Shown: positions 10,128 through 21,724, numbered from the stretch's first letter. The stretch: 64,000 nt of DNA from Siphonodentalium dalli (GCA_032622095.1 CP136065.1:39497503-39561502), one strand, 5' to 3'. The notes: generated from the letters alone by a model not told the origin. Program-made: numbers and translations.

Positions 10128-12848
10128 ATGGCGGAAGCAAGTTTCCGACTGCCTAAACCTTTGTCACTGGACGAGGCGGAATTGGCTGGACAATACATCC
10201 GATGGAGGAGAGAATTGGACGTCTATTTACTGGCCAGTGGTTCTTCGGAAAAATCGGACGCAGTAAAAACGGCCATAATACTACATTGTGCTGGTCCCCA
10301 GATGATGGAAGCTGGAGAACACTTCCAATTCAACACGGCAGCAGACCGGACGAAACCTGGACCAACATTACTAATGATAAAGGACTACTGCACGCCTCAA
10401 CAGAATGTGGTGATGCAATCCTTTCGATTCTGGAACGTTTCCTATAACGCTAGTGACTCCTTCGACACCTTTCTCACGGAACTGCGTTCACGTGTGGCGT
10501 CCTGTGATTTTAATAACATGGCGGACCGAATGATCCGGGATAAAATCGTTTTCACAGTGACTGGAAAGTTACAGGAAACACTCCTCAGAGAAACTGACCT
10601 GACATTGAAAAGGACCATAAAAGTGTGTCGTGCATTCGAACTGTCGACGAAACAGGCGAAGGAAATCAGTGCATCTGGCACCTATGAAGTGAAGAAAATT
10701 ACCAATTCGAAGTTTAACACGAATCAGAAGAAGAAGACACGTGCGACGGATAAACCATCCTGGAAGACAGCACAGAATGTTACTTCAGCGCCAGGCGCAA
10801 AGGAATGCAAATTTTGCGGCCGACGGCACTTGATGGGTAAAGAACATTGCGCTGCATGGGGTCAAACTTGCACGGGCTGCGGGGGTAAGAATCACTTCTA
10901 CAAGAAATGCTACCGCAGGAAGAGGGTTAATGCAGTAGATGACGAAAACCCGGAGGAACAAGATGAACAAGGTGACTGGCTGCAAGCTATCAGTACGAGG
11001 AAACCGCGAGTGCACGCGCTGACGAGTGTTAATGAGTGCGACGTGAGATTCCAGCTAGATAGTGGTGCTGACGTAAATACGATATGTCAAAGATATGTTC
11101 GTAAGGAACAAGTTAAACCGGCCAGTTCGAAATTGTTCATGTGGAACCGATCGGAATTCCATCCAATAGGTGAAACCACCTTAAATGTGGTTAACCCGCG
11201 AACGCGCGAGGAATCGCGTGTGTCATTTACTGTGGTGAGTAATTCGTTAAACTGCTTGTTAGGGTTAAAAACGATCACTGACATGAATCTGATTACAATT
11301 AACGAAGATAACTTTATCAAATCTGTAGACACTGTTTCTGATTTGGGCGATTTGGGCGTGGCTCGTCTATTCGTAGACGAGAACGTACCACCAAAAACAC
11401 TTCCTTGTCGAAGAATACCGACTGCTATACATGACGAAGTGAAAGCCGAGCTGGACAAATTAACTGAGAGAGGCATTTTAATTCCAGTCGATGATCCAAC
11501 CGATTGGGTGAGTCAAATGACGATTGTTCGAAAATCAACAAACAAAATTCGCGTGTGTATTGACCCACAACCGTTGAATTTTGCTCTCAAACGTGAACAC
11601 TATCAGTTACCGACTTTTGCAGATGCACTTCCTAAATTACACAACGCTAAAGTGTTCAGCAAGTTAGATGTTCAAGAAGCTTTTTACCATGTAAAGTTAG
11701 ATGAGCCATCAAGCTTGCTATGTACAATGATAACGCCTTTTGGTAGATTTCGTTGGACTAGATTACCATTTGGGTTAAAGGTCAGTTCAGAACTCTTTGC
11801 AAAACGATTGTACGATGCAGTCGGTGATTTAAATGGAGTAATCGCAGTGGCAGATGATATAATTGTAATTGGGTGCGGCACCACGCGTGCAGAGGCAGAT
11901 TTGGATCACGAGAAAAATCTGTTAGCTTTACAAACGCGATGCCGTGAGAGGGAGGTCCGATTAAATGATTCAAAGTCAGTATTCAAGCAGTCGGAACTTG
12001 TGTTCATGGGACACAAGATAACGAATAAAGGATTAGCTGTTGATGATTCTAAAGTGACCGCCATACGCGAGATGCCAGCACCGACCGATATTCATGGAGT
12101 TAAGCGATTCTGTGGTATGGTGCAATATTTGGCTAGATTCATGCCAAATCTTTCGAGTGATATGGAGGCCATAAGAGCTCTCACTCGGAAAGAGGTAGAG
12201 TTTGTGTGGTCAGATGAATGTGAAACGGCTTTTCGAAATGTGAAGCAGAAAATGTGTAGTTCGCCAGTGCTTGCGTATTTCGATCCGACCAAGGAATTAG
12301 TTCTACAAGTCGACAGTAGCAGCTTCGCAGTAGGCGCGGTGTTAATGCAAGAGGGCCGACCTATCGAATATGCGTCGCGATCGTTGACTTCTGCGGAACG
12401 AAATTGGTCACAAATGGAAAAGGAAATGCTGTCATGTGCTTTCGGACTACAGAGGTTCGACCAATACACATTTGGGAGACGCGTCATCGTCGAGAACGAT
12501 CATAAACCAATCGAGATGATATTGAAGAAACCATTAAGTCAAGCTCCGAAACGTTTACAGAACTTAATGCTGATTCTCTATAAATATGACGTGGAATTTC
12601 GATACCTGCGTGGGAGTAATCTCGTACTCGCAGATGCGCTTAGCCGGGCACCCACCGACAATGGAACATTGAGTGAAACCATGTGTCGTCAGCCGACAAT
12701 ACACAGTGTTCTTGGAATTAGTGACGAGATCCCAGATGCCCGACTTACCGAAATTCGAGCAGCGACCTTGGCTGACACGTCATGTCAAACACTGTTTCGC
12801 ATGATACAGGCAGGCTGGCCTTATTTCGAAGGCGGATGTTCCGGATGA
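10128..12848 (+). CDS. Gag-Pol (Gag, protease, RT, RNase H) of the Ty3/gypsy element
   Basis: A 906-codon ORF starting at ATG 10128, 75 bases after the LTR. Residues 1-220 are Gag. Residues 227-261 hold two zinc-knuckle-like Cys/His clusters (CKFC and CTGC, H256, C261). The aspartic protease active site is DSGAD at 311-315. RT spans ~420-590 with the first catalytic Asp at 514 (KLDV) and the second motif VADD at 574-577, so both metal-binding Asp of the usual YVDD box are kept. RNase H spans ~720-840 with D729, E766 and D791. The protein ends after a run of residues unlike any pol linker because the reading frame changes near 12817-12829. Gag and Pol share one frame with no stop between them, as in several invertebrate gypsy lineages. 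Confidence 0.93.
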   Translation: MAEASFRLPKPLSLDEAELAGQYIRWRRELDVYLLASGSSEKSDAVKTAIILHCAGPQMMEAGEHFQFNTAADRTKPGPTLLMIKDYCTPQQNVVMQSFRFWNVSYNASDSFDTFLTELRSRVASCDFNNMADRMIRDKIVFTVTGKLQETLLRETDLTLKRTIKVCRAFELSTKQAKEISASGTYEVKKITNSKFNTNQKKKTRATDKPSWKTAQNVTSAPGAKECKFCGRRHLMGKEHCAAWGQTCTGCGGKNHFYKKCYRRKRVNAVDDENPEEQDEQGDWLQAISTRKPRVHALTSVNECDVRFQLDSGADVNTICQRYVRKEQVKPASSKLFMWNRSEFHPIGETTLNVVNPRTREESRVSFTVVSNSLNCLLGLKTITDMNLITINEDNFIKSVDTVSDLGDLGVARLFVDENVPPKTLPCRRIPTAIHDEVKAELDKLTERGILIPVDDPTDWVSQMTIVRKSTNKIRVCIDPQPLNFALKREHYQLPTFADALPKLHNAKVFSKLDVQEAFYHVKLDEPSSLLCTMITPFGRFRWTRLPFGLKVSSELFAKRLYDAVGDLNGVIAVADDIIVIGCGTTRAEADLDHEKNLLALQTRCREREVRLNDSKSVFKQSELVFMGHKITNKGLAVDDSKVTAIREMPAPTDIHGVKRFCGMVQYLARFMPNLSSDMEAIRALTRKEVEFVWSDECETAFRNVKQKMCSSPVLAYFDPTKELVLQVDSSSFAVGAVLMQEGRPIEYASRSLTSAERNWSQMEKEMLSCAFGLQRFDQYTFGRRVIVENDHKPIEMILKKPLSQAPKRLQNLMLILYKYDVEFRYLRGSNLVLADALSRAPTDNGTLSETMCRQPTIHSVLGISDEIPDARLTEIRAATLADTSCQTLFRMIQAGWPYFEGGCSG

Positions 12849-12951
12849 AATTACACTGTTCTTTGAAAACAGGGACACACTGACTGCGAATGATGGAATA
12901 ATACTAAATGGAGAATGAGTCTTCATTCCACGTGCACTCAGGCGGGACATA

Positions 12952-13986
12952 TTGAAGAGATTACACACTGCACACATGGGACTAGATAGCATGCTGAGAA
13001 GAGCTCGAACTACGGTGTTTTGGCCTCGGCTCAAGACAGATGTCAAGCAATTAGTCGACGCGTGCGAAGTGTGCCAAGCACTAAAACCGAGTCAACAGAA
13101 ACAGACACTGAACTTACACCCAATAGGAATTAACCCCTGGGATAAGATCGGTGTGGACATTTGTGAAGTAGATCATAAACAATATCTCATTACAGCTGAC
13201 TATTTCAGCAGCTGGATGGAAGCTGATCAACTGAGTTCGATCACGAGTACACAAGTGATCACCAAACTGAAGAAACATTTCGCAGCTTATGGTATTCCCA
13301 AAATGCTTCATAGTGACAATGGGACACAGTTCACATCTGTTGAATTCCAAACTTTTATGCGCGACTGGGGAGTAATCCACATTACGTCGTCCCCCGGTCA
13401 CCAACAGGCAAACGGCAAAGCTGAGGCTTTCGTGAAAATATTTAAAACTCTCGTCAAAAAGACAATACAGGACAAAACTGACCCATATCTGGCTATATTG
13501 GAGTTACGAAACACACCGAGACAAGACACGAACCTGAGTCCTGCTCAGATGATGTTTGGCCGCAGGACCAGATCGATAATACCGATGATCAGTTGCGAAA
13601 GGGAGAGAAATCCAATAGGTGAGACCAGAAGGGAGACTATAAAAAGAAGGGAGACTATAAAACGGTCATTCGATAAACGGGCGACGACCAGACCACGGAT
13701 GCTAGCCGGCCAATCTGTATATTTTCAACAGCCGACAGACGCCAGATGGCGCAAGGGTGTGGTCGTCGAAGTATTAAACGACCGATCACTTCGGGTTAGG
13801 GACGAGCATGGGACCGTCTATCGAAGAAATACAATTATGGTGCGACCCAGCCCCACAAAATATCGACCCGTGATCGAAGGCGGCGTACCACCAGATGAAG
13901 GCGTACGACCAGATGTCGACATACACACACGGCCACAACGAGATCGTAGACCACCTGCGTGGCTCAAAGACTATGAGTGTGGATAA
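12952..13986 (+). CDS. integrase part of the Ty3/gypsy polyprotein, separated by lesions
   Basis: A 344-residue open frame in the +1 register relative to Gag-Pol. Residues 5-41 form the HHCC zinc domain (H5, H8, C38, C41). The catalytic core has D69, D122 and E158, with exactly 35 residues between the last two, so the D,D-35-E triad is intact. The C-terminal ~100 residues are basic, with WRKGVVVEV and RRNTIMVRP typical of a gypsy integrase C-terminal domain. The same frame can be followed upstream to about 12826, interrupted only by TGA at 12916-12918. The listed ATG is internal and not a natural start; integrase would normally be released from the polyprotein. Confidence 0.9.
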   Translation: MKRLHTAHMGLDSMLRRARTTVFWPRLKTDVKQLVDACEVCQALKPSQQKQTLNLHPIGINPWDKIGVDICEVDHKQYLITADYFSSWMEADQLSSITSTQVITKLKKHFAAYGIPKMLHSDNGTQFTSVEFQTFMRDWGVIHITSSPGHQQANGKAEAFVKIFKTLVKKTIQDKTDPYLAILELRNTPRQDTNLSPAQMMFGRRTRSIIPMISCERERNPIGETRRETIKRRETIKRSFDKRATTRPRMLAGQSVYFQQPTDARWRKGVVVEVLNDRSLRVRDEHGTVYRRNTIMVRPSPTKYRPVIEGGVPPDEGVRPDVDIHTRPQRDRRPPAWLKDYECG

Positions 13987-14201
13987 AACATTTCGTTCAT
14001 TCTGATTTGTACGCGAGGATTATATAACAGCATGGGGGTATTAACCATATATACTTATTTCGGTACTCGCGATATTAATATGTAGCAATTAACAATACAG
14101 GGTTTAGAATACTAATTATCGTTCAAATCGGTATTAACACATTAACCCTCCGCGACGTACGCATTTATTCGGTGCTTTTGCTTATTAATTAATTGCTTAC
14201 T

Positions 14202-14215
14202 AAAAGAAGAAGGGA
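14202..14215 (+). promoter_or_regulatory. polypurine tract of the Ty3/gypsy element
   Basis: AAAAGAAGAAGGGA lies immediately before the 3' LTR, the position where plus-strand DNA synthesis is primed. Confidence 0.85.
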
Positions 14216-14426
14216 TGTTAACAGTGGCCTAAATTTGCATGTAACAAATTTACTATTAATCTGGGTACCACGCACCACCAGCGTGTATTTCAATTTCGGC
14301 TAATTTATGCATGACCTAATGGTTGCATGACTTTCGCGGCTTTCTCTGCAAACGGCACTCCTCACATAACTATTCATTGAGTAAGAGATTAAAACTGAAT
14401 TCTAATAACGACTTGTGTTATTAACA
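14216..14426 (+). repeat. 3' LTR of the Ty3/gypsy element
   Basis: The 211 bp copy matches the 5' LTR at every position I compared, and is followed by the GGTAT target duplication. Confidence 0.95.
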
Positions 14427-14890
14427 GGTATGTATGTGGAACTTGGTGCACAGTTAGATATTGGACTTGCAAATTGAAAACACTTCCCAGTCTGCCAGTG
14501 TCATGAGATCGTGACCACATGAGGGTCACGAGAACATGACCACATGATCACAAAACAAGATGGCCACCACACCGAAATATAAGGAAAATGCATTATTTCT
14601 CAATACCTTTTGTATCTGCAGAGATATTTTGACGACATTTGGTATGTAAGTTGGTGTTAGTAACTTAGTATTGAGAACCGAAAACTAGTTAGTATATTTC
14701 TGCTAAATAAATATATTATTGGGTATTTCGCAATAACTTTTGTATATGCAGAGGTATATTCCTGAAACTTGGTATGCAGTATATAGGTATTGGTCTCCGT
14801 GGAATGGAAAACACTTCCCATACCAGGAGGGTCACGTGACCGCGACCACTTAATCACAGAATAAGAATAAGATGGCTGACATCCCTAAAT
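14427..14890. repeat. right part of the satellite split by the LTR element
   Basis: Continues the monomer cut at 9842, then about two further monomers (from about 14520 and 14690) with the same ACAAGATGGCC, AATATAAGG and TATTTCTCAATA words. Confidence 0.75.
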
Positions 14891-15373
14891 ATAAAAAAAA
14901 TAAACCGGGAGTTTCTCGTTACAAAATTGATTAAATCACGTACAGTGTTTTCACAGAATAATATAAAGTTACTTTCCATGGATTGATGTTACAGGACGAA
15001 GGTGTCAGGATTCGACTCAAGTCGCGATCGGCAGTGTATGGGTAATTCGACTCAAGTCCTAATAAGTAACTCACAGTCATCGATTTGTCATTTTTAATTG
15101 ATTAGCATACTTCCAGGGAGGGGGATCATGAACCACAGGGCCAAGTGGCCTTGTATCCGTGTCCATATAACTAGAACAAGCTGAAACCAAATTTTTTAAA
15201 CACAAAAGATATATGGTTCACAAAAATGATCGCAAAAAATAACGGAATTACTGGTGGCTATATTAAAATCAGACACTTTTTCTAGAACATAGCAATGCTA
15301 TTAAATTCAAAAAACAGAATCAATCGGATTAAAAATTAAATGAGGAAAGCATCAAAGCAAAGCTATATGTACA
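14891..15373. other. no gene seen
   Basis: AT-rich spacer between the satellite and a TTAA MITE. It includes a short repeat of ATTCGACTCAAGTC at about 15011 and 15043. Confidence 0.5.
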
Positions 15374-15587
15374 TTAACCCTTTCAGTGCCAAGTCCGATT
15401 TTTGTATCAACCCATATTTCCTTGATCATTTTTCAATTTTATTGATTATAATAATGTGACACATTGATGGAAAAAGCTCTAGGAGCTCTTTCCATCAATG
15501 TATCACATTATTATAATCCAAAAATTTCAAAAATGATCAAGGCAATATGGGTTGATACAAATATCGGATTTGGCACGAAAAGGTTAA
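15374..15587. mobile_element. piggyBac-type TTAA MITE, 'CAGTGCC' family, copy 1
   Basis: The element starts CCCTTTCAGTGCCAAGTCC after TTAA (15374-15377) and ends with a degraded complement before TTAA (15584-15587). Almost the whole ~206 bp folds on itself around AGCTCTAGGAGCT at the centre. TTAA duplications with CCC(T)n ends are the hallmark of piggyBac; a transposase is not present here. Confidence 0.8.
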
Positions 15588-16637
15588 GATTGGTCCATAA
15601 GGCCAAGCTGCCTAAGCGCCAACCTCTCACTGGGTTTAATGTCGCTCTACCAGTTGTTTACACAGTATAGACCCAAAAGCATCAAACGATCGGGTGATTC
15701 CACAATTTTCTGTTTGTGTGGGGGGGGGGGGGGGGGGGGTAAGTCATTTTGTCAGACACTAAAAAAAAAATTATATCCAGGCTTGTAAGGCTGTCACGAT
15801 TAATCGTTAATCGACTATTAGTCAGCCGGCCTGAAAATCGGTTATCATTTGTAATCATCGATTAATAGGTCGTTTTTGGTATTGTATCCTGGCCGGAAAA
15901 ATTAAATGTGTGATCTCGCGTAACGTAACGGCGGCATACATTTCGTAAGTTGTCAATGGTAGCGCGGTCTTATATTTTTCGGCGGGCGATGGGTTACAAG
16001 AACATCTGCACTTGTTGTCGCACGTCTTTGAACTTGACATATGATGACGCGACATATATATCAATACGAAAATCCGGAATACAAATAAAGCGACTTAAAG
16101 GACTTGCAACTGCCCTTTTTCTGAAGACAGAAAAAGCGTTTTGTGGGTTTAATCTCGTGTTTTTATAGCAAAATGTGACTGTTTTGGTCCAAATACAACC
16201 AATATCACAATGAATATTAATTTTTTGTAAATTTTATTACAAAACGGCCATAAAAAGCGACAAATGCCTTTAAAATAGCAATTTTTGCCATTATGAATGT
16301 AGTTAGTTTTCCAAGTTTGCAAGGAAAATGTCCTTTTTTGTGGAAAAGTGCCCTTTTTGGAGGCTTTGCCCCCCTACCCTCAGATGCTTCCGGTGCCCCT
16401 GATTATTTGTCTTTTCAGAGTTATGTTTCTTTAAAGACCAGCTGAATAATACAATTAATTTAGCTCCAAACATATCTAAATATGTCTTAACTCATGCTAA
16501 ATAAGGTTTATAACATGTATCCTTTCCATTTTGTTCACATTTTTACAAAAAAGTACTATTTCCAGACATTTTAATAAAACGGCTTCTTTGTTTACAATAG
16601 TCATTTTTGAATCGGGTGTTTCCGTCGCGACTCGGAA
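15588..16637. other. no gene; G-run and ATTAATCG-rich repeat
   Basis: Contains a 20-base G run at 15720-15739 and a short stretch at 15797-15870 with alternating ATTAATCG and CGATTA words. The rest is AT-rich and without a supported gene. Confidence 0.5.
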
Positions 16638-16934
16638 ATGACGTCACCGAGGGTACCAAGACGGAAGAAATTTTATGCGCCGTTTTTAAAATCACGTATT
16701 TTGAAATCGTCTTTTTTTATTGTTGTTTATTTTTTTGAAGTGCTGCAACCTGTAGCCATAAATGTTCAAGTGGCACAAGAATTAATGCAGCCATTTAACA
16801 ACAGTGGACGGCGTTTGTCCACAACGAGAGTTTGGAATGGGCTGTCACAATACAGCTGCTTGTGTTCCAAGCACTTTGAAGAAGGATCTTTCACAAATAT
16901 TGTGAAATGCAAGCTGGGACATACACAAGTGTGA
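16638..16934 (+). pseudogene. THAP-like zinc-finger fragment
   Basis: The last ~50 residues of a 98-codon ORF resemble the second half of a THAP DNA-binding domain: a Trp (WNGLSQ), then CSKHFEEGSF, the Cys-x2-His plus Phe/Glu pattern of the C2CH finger. The N-terminal Cys pair is absent; the first ~45 residues are low-complexity and probably not part of the domain. THAP domains occur in P-element-type transposases and in host genes. No neighbouring transposase is visible, so this is a fragment of unknown parentage. Confidence 0.4.
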
Positions 16935-17010
16935 TTCACATTGTCAAACAAAATGTTATCTACGTGAATACCGGTACCAATAAACACCCATGCACTCATG
17001 GTCCTTGTGT

Positions 17011-17026
17011 GGGGGGGGGGGGGGGG
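17011..17026 (+). repeat. 16-base G run
   Basis: Uninterrupted guanine tract; its length is likely uncertain in the assembly. Confidence 0.7.
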
Positions 17027-20000
17027 TATCAGTAGTCTAGACTCTAGTAGACCTACGGCTACGTCGCAGTACATGGATCATACATGAGGATTTACTTTCG
17101 GCGATGTGTGAATCGTGACTTGTTCTACTCAAGCGTGAAGACATAAATCGGCACCTTGACAATACAAAATGTCAGCTATGCATGGCAATATGCAAAATTA
17201 AGCATGATTTACAAGGCTACCAATCAACAAATTGAACAATCTGTGTAATATAAGTGACTGTTCTACGTTAATTCTAGTCTAACGTGACGTAAACATCGAT
17301 TAGAACCTGAACTTGAAATGTAATGATTCAATGAAAATCATTAGTAAGTCTACTCACCAGATTGAATGTTTCGAATAATTAAAATCCAATACGAATCAAC
17401 AATGTATTAATCCATTTGTGAAAGCATATATATATTGCCATATAAATGAAATCAGACGAAAAGGTACCGCACTGCATCCACGTATTACGAGCCGTGTCGA
17501 TCATGTCAGTTTGTCACGATTTTTCGCCAATATTTCCACCAACAAAACATAAATTCCTTGTATTCCAATCGAATTGTTCAGAGAAATTCTTGATGGTACT
17601 TCGAATTATATACATGGCTACGAATTTATATGACTACATCAGTCATTAAGCAGTAACCGAGCATTAACAAACTGGTATTTGAACTATAAACACAAACAAA
17701 TATTATGCAGGTGATGTGACCTATACATCTGACCTAACCTCAACGTCATACACGTGCGTGTGCATATCCATACTCGACAATAATGTGTCTAAAGTTGACT
17801 ATGAAACACCTACTATCGTAAAAGATAGATCAATTATGGAATTATGTTACCTTTTAACATGCCTTCAGTCCACTGTATGGGTATTATTTTTAAAATAAGA
17901 ACAGCAATCGCGAGGGACTATTTTGTTAGTGCGAACGTAGCTTGCGTAAAATATCGTTCGATTTGTGATCAAAGCGCAGTACCGTAGTAGGCCTAGTAAG
18001 TACTACGTTCGTCATATGCGCAGGAACGCCCACATTTCCACCGATTGTGGTAGATATAGGCCTATATAGGCCCTATATAGATAGTTGGTACGTGTGGAGA
18101 TTGTGCGTTACTGGTCTTGATTCATTTGAAACAATAAATTGAATAAACATAATACATACTGAAAATAATATATATACGTACGCCTTTTGCGGTTTTTGTT
18201 TTGTTGACAGATTGTCAAAAAATGTGTTTTATATGATAATCTAAAGGCCATGCATGATACTGCATTTAGACTTCAGGTCAGTATCGGTACGTATAGACAG
18301 CAGTTTGGAAATTCTTGATAGTATAAAATGTTTGATGTTTCACACCTAGCATACCTACCATTAGTGACCAGACATTCTCAATGAGAACTTGGGTGTCTAT
18401 ATAAAGCCAGTTGAAAAATTTAAACATAAAGAGCATTTAATTTGAGGATTATAGGGCCTACTAGTAATGGAATATATAGGTCAAGCTTTTGCGGATTTCT
18501 GCTCACTATGTTCATGACTGACTAGATGAAATAATTACATACCAACAAATCTAATACCCAGTATCGTGAATATCAAGTTAAAACATAATTGTTTTATATA
18601 ATATTTAATCATGGAGCGATCTACTTGTGATATGCAGTTTCTGCATAAATGGTGAAAGGATGTGCCCCCCCCCCCCCCACCGCAATTAACTGCTTGACAC
18701 AATATCAGTTGAAAATTATACACCACATACAGGCTGAACTGTCGAACTGTTTTAATTTCAATTCAGTTATTGTTGAGGATTGGGAAATGTGTTGACGTTT
18801 AGACCAACGTACAGCAGCCTATCTTTCTACTTTTGGTCCGAAAGAGGGGAACCGGTGCAAATACATGGTCCATGGATGCGATGATTTATTGTCGGATCGT
18901 CGGTCACCGGTCTCTCGCCGATATATATGTGGAGGATCATTGTCATCAGGCTCGAATGCAGCAAGATCAAAATCATCTTTACAACGTTAGCGCTGACCTG
19001 CCATCGCCATTATGTACAGCCGCACGTTGTCAATGACGCAAAGCAGAACTGTGCATTTGTGTTCCCTCCGTGACGTCATGTCACGTGCTCCTCCAGTAGC
19101 CATGTGCGCGCAGTGCAAAATGAAAACAAATCTTCGGCGACTGTTTCGTTCCTAAGATATAACAAATAATTGCAGGATATTTTGACGGGATTTTTTGCGG
19201 ATTTGTGTTAAGGGGACTTTGATACACACGGGATGATATATCAATACTCAAATTAGGATACAGTTCAGCTGGACTTTAAGTTTGCAAATTTTAAGCCCCA
19301 TGACTTGATAACTTCTCCAATGTCAAACACCCTCTAATAAAAGCACAGGATCGAATGTAGGCTCTGGGTAATTAGCCACAGGAGTGCATGGCCCAACGGC
19401 ACTGTGCACTCGTGACTTGTTTGTTTATGTATTCATGTTCAAGTTTACAGAAAACCTATTTCTAAACATCTGATTTTATTATTCAGATAATGTTCAGCAG
19501 AGATTCCCCTCTGTTACCAGAGGGGACATACTAGTAACAAGATTTATGAGAGAGAAAATGCACAATGTGAGCAGGGATCTCATGAAAGAGGCTTAGGAAG
19601 GAGAAGGAGGAGAGAGAAAAGAAGGCAATAAAAAAATGAACAATTTCCTGTGATTATCACGGGTGGCAATCATTTCATGTATAACAAGCACTCGCAGACG
19701 GCGGTATATCCCCCGCCGAATTGTGCAGTTGGGGAAGTGCATTCTCAATGTTTGCATTCTCAGTATGTGCTAAACAAGAGGTGGGATTTTGTCAAAAAGC
19801 CTGGCTTGCGAACTCATTTTAGGTACTGGTCATGGGAACGAATATAACAGGCTATATGTCAATGATTTTCTCTGTTTTCTCAAAGTTTTTACTCTGTATA
19901 GTACAAAGTATAAGGTTACTGAGTTCAGTGCATTGCAATGAGTCCATATATGTTACATTGTTTGCCGATTGTATGCATCATTGTCTGTCTCTGGTGGGAT

Positions 20001-20939
20001 ATACTGCGAACGATGCACGATAATAGTATTTCTAGTAATGCGAACATGCACTAATTCAATGTATTGGACAGATATATAGATTGGGCCAGAATGTGTTATA
20101 ACCAATCTAATATGGCACTCAACTGATCGTATGCGTGATTCGTATCATACTTATTTTCATTAAATTGAAATTTAAACGAAATAACTATACTGATGACAAT
20201 TATACAAATGTGTACTAATATGACTACTACAATAATATTAGAGTCTTGGATATTGTGATGGCTGATAGTCCTGACAATTACAGTTATATATCTAAGTACA
20301 TGTACAACTACTATTGGATTAATGTGACTGTCTTGTATATGTAATATGTAATGTGGTTTGCATGTTTCTTCGATAATTATAACTGGAAAACAATAGAATA
20401 CTCGATTCGATATCAATCCAAATTGATTAATTGATGCCATGTTACGCTGTTTATAACAAATAGTTCCATACTCGTGCAGTTGCATGTTTGTCGCATTGAT
20501 AGGGTGCTACATAATGTTGGTTAGTGTAGGATAGTAGTTATTAAAAACAATTCAGAACGAAACAAGCAATTTTTATATTTTGAAAATGTTTTCAGAATGC
20601 TTAACATTTTATCATTTGGTTTACAGTAACAAATTTGAAAATGTTTTCAAATGATTGACATATGGTTAATTCTAACAAATTTGAACTTTTTTCAGAATGT
20701 TAAACAATTTAACATTTGTTTTATTCCCAACAATAGATGATAACCACTTGAATGTGTCAATACATCGTTGCTAATTGCTGAAACAAAGTGAAAAGTAGTA
20801 AAGTTGTATGCTGGGTTCCAGAATTTCATTCATAACGATATTTGTTTTTAAAATACGGGCGGCGTTGGCGGTGTATATGCTGTTTAAATATTTACCTCCG
20901 TCAAAAACCGCCATAAACAGAAATAATTAGTTTATTATA
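17027..20939. other. 3.9 kb without a supported gene
   Basis: AT-rich sequence with ORFs under 130 codons on both strands and no recognisable domain. Minor features are a C run at about 18664-18679, a GATGACGT/GTGACGTCATGTCACGTG-like block near 19070-19085 (CRE plus E-box words), and a small hairpin TCCCCTCTGTTACCAGAGGGGA near 19506. The 129-codon minus ORF at 20096-20485 is compositionally skewed and probably chance. Confidence 0.5.
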
Positions 20940-20949
20940 ACTGAAGTAA

Positions 20950-21126
20950 AATAGTGGACCGGACCGGAGAGTACCAGACCAGCGACAAAAAGCGGTCCGG
21001 TCCAGTGACACCCGGTCCGGACTGCGGTCCACCCGTGGACTGCGGACCGGTCCGCATCACTATATACCACCATGGTAACACCACGGTAAACCACAGTATA
21101 CCATCATGGTAACACCATGGTAAACC
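20950..21126. repeat. GGTCCG cluster followed by ACCATGGTAA cluster
   Basis: From 20953 to 21056, CGGTCCG/CGGACCG words occur about ten times in both orientations. Directly after, ACCA(C/T)GGTAA words repeat from 21064 to 21126. Both are short-period self-complementary sequences, so the block can form many alternative hairpins. Confidence 0.65.
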
Positions 21127-21246
21127 AAATCATATGTAAATTAACCATCACCAGATCAAAATCTAGCTAATGCGTGTAACTTCGTGATTGGGTTCAGACA
21201 CACTGAATATTTTAAGTGAGATTGATGACTACATAGAATTTTAGGA

Positions 21247-21356
21247 TTATTGATACTTTTTAGACAATATGCAGCCAACCAATGAGCCAATCACTAAGCC
21301 AACTACTGTGGGCACTGCTGAGGCTGAAACCCCATGTTTCAGATCTGCTACACCAT
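21247..21356 (-). CDS. possible terminal exon with a membrane segment
   Basis: On the minus strand a pyrimidine-rich stretch ending ATCATCAG would open an exon at 21356. It encodes a short hydrophilic part and then AVPTVVGLVIGSLVGCIL, a good single transmembrane helix, followed by a basic tail SKKYQ and a stop. This is the shape of a type I membrane protein C-terminus. No partner exon is identified, so the call rests on the hydrophobic helix and the acceptor alone. Confidence 0.25.
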
Positions 21357-21483
21357 CTGATGATGAGCAAGTCAAAAACATTAAAACACAAGATAAAATT
21401 CTGCGCAGTTGATAATTGTTAAAACAGTATTCCCGTCGAAGATACATTCCAAAATGATAATTTTTGTTATATATGGTCACTAT

Positions 21484-21724
21484 CCCTTTGAGTGCCAGGT
21501 CGATTTTTGTATCAACCCATATACCCTGTGCCAATGAATTCTCTTATATATGCGAGTCGACCATAGGTCGCCTCGCATATATAAGAGAATGCATTGGCCT
21601 AACATTTTTTTTTTTTTAAATTTAAATTTTTTTTTTACAATTTTAATAATTTATTCTTATATTCTTTAACAGACTTATTTTGTAGGTTTAGGGCCGATGA
21701 GATCGGCCCCTGGCACTCAAAGGG
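21484..21724. mobile_element. TTAA MITE carrying the palindromic module
   Basis: The left end CCCTTTGAGTGCCAGG is matched by the right end CCTGGCACTCAAAGGG, followed by TTAA (21725-21728). The left flank reads CTAT instead of TTAA, so that side has mutated. Inside, at about 21526-21598, sits the GCATTCTCTTATATA...TATATAAGAGAATGCATTGG hairpin module shared with the 39.5 and 62.1 kb MITEs. Confidence 0.75.

Larger units (their letters stand above)
9843..14426 (+). mobile_element. full-length Ty3/gypsy LTR retrotransposon
   Basis: The 4,584 bp element has two 211 bp LTRs that look identical base for base, begins TGTTAACA and ends TTATTAACA. It is flanked by a perfect 5 bp target-site duplication GGTAT (9838-9842 and 14427-14431). 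The order Gag, zinc knuckles, protease, RT, RNase H, integrase is the Ty3/gypsy order. Identical LTRs mean a recent insertion. The coding region is nevertheless broken by a frame change near 12817-12829 and a TGA at 12916-12918, both between RNase H and integrase, so this copy probably does not encode a continuous polyprotein and may have moved using proteins from another copy. Confidence 0.95.

Noticed and set aside
12817-12918. Programmed frameshift between RNase H and integrase in the gypsy element
   Set aside because: A separate in-frame TGA follows at 12916 in the integrase register, and I see no clear slippery site, so mutation is more likely.
20096-20485. 129-codon minus ORF
   Set aside because: Skewed to Ile, His and Val with no domain or splice support; it fits chance in AT-rich DNA.
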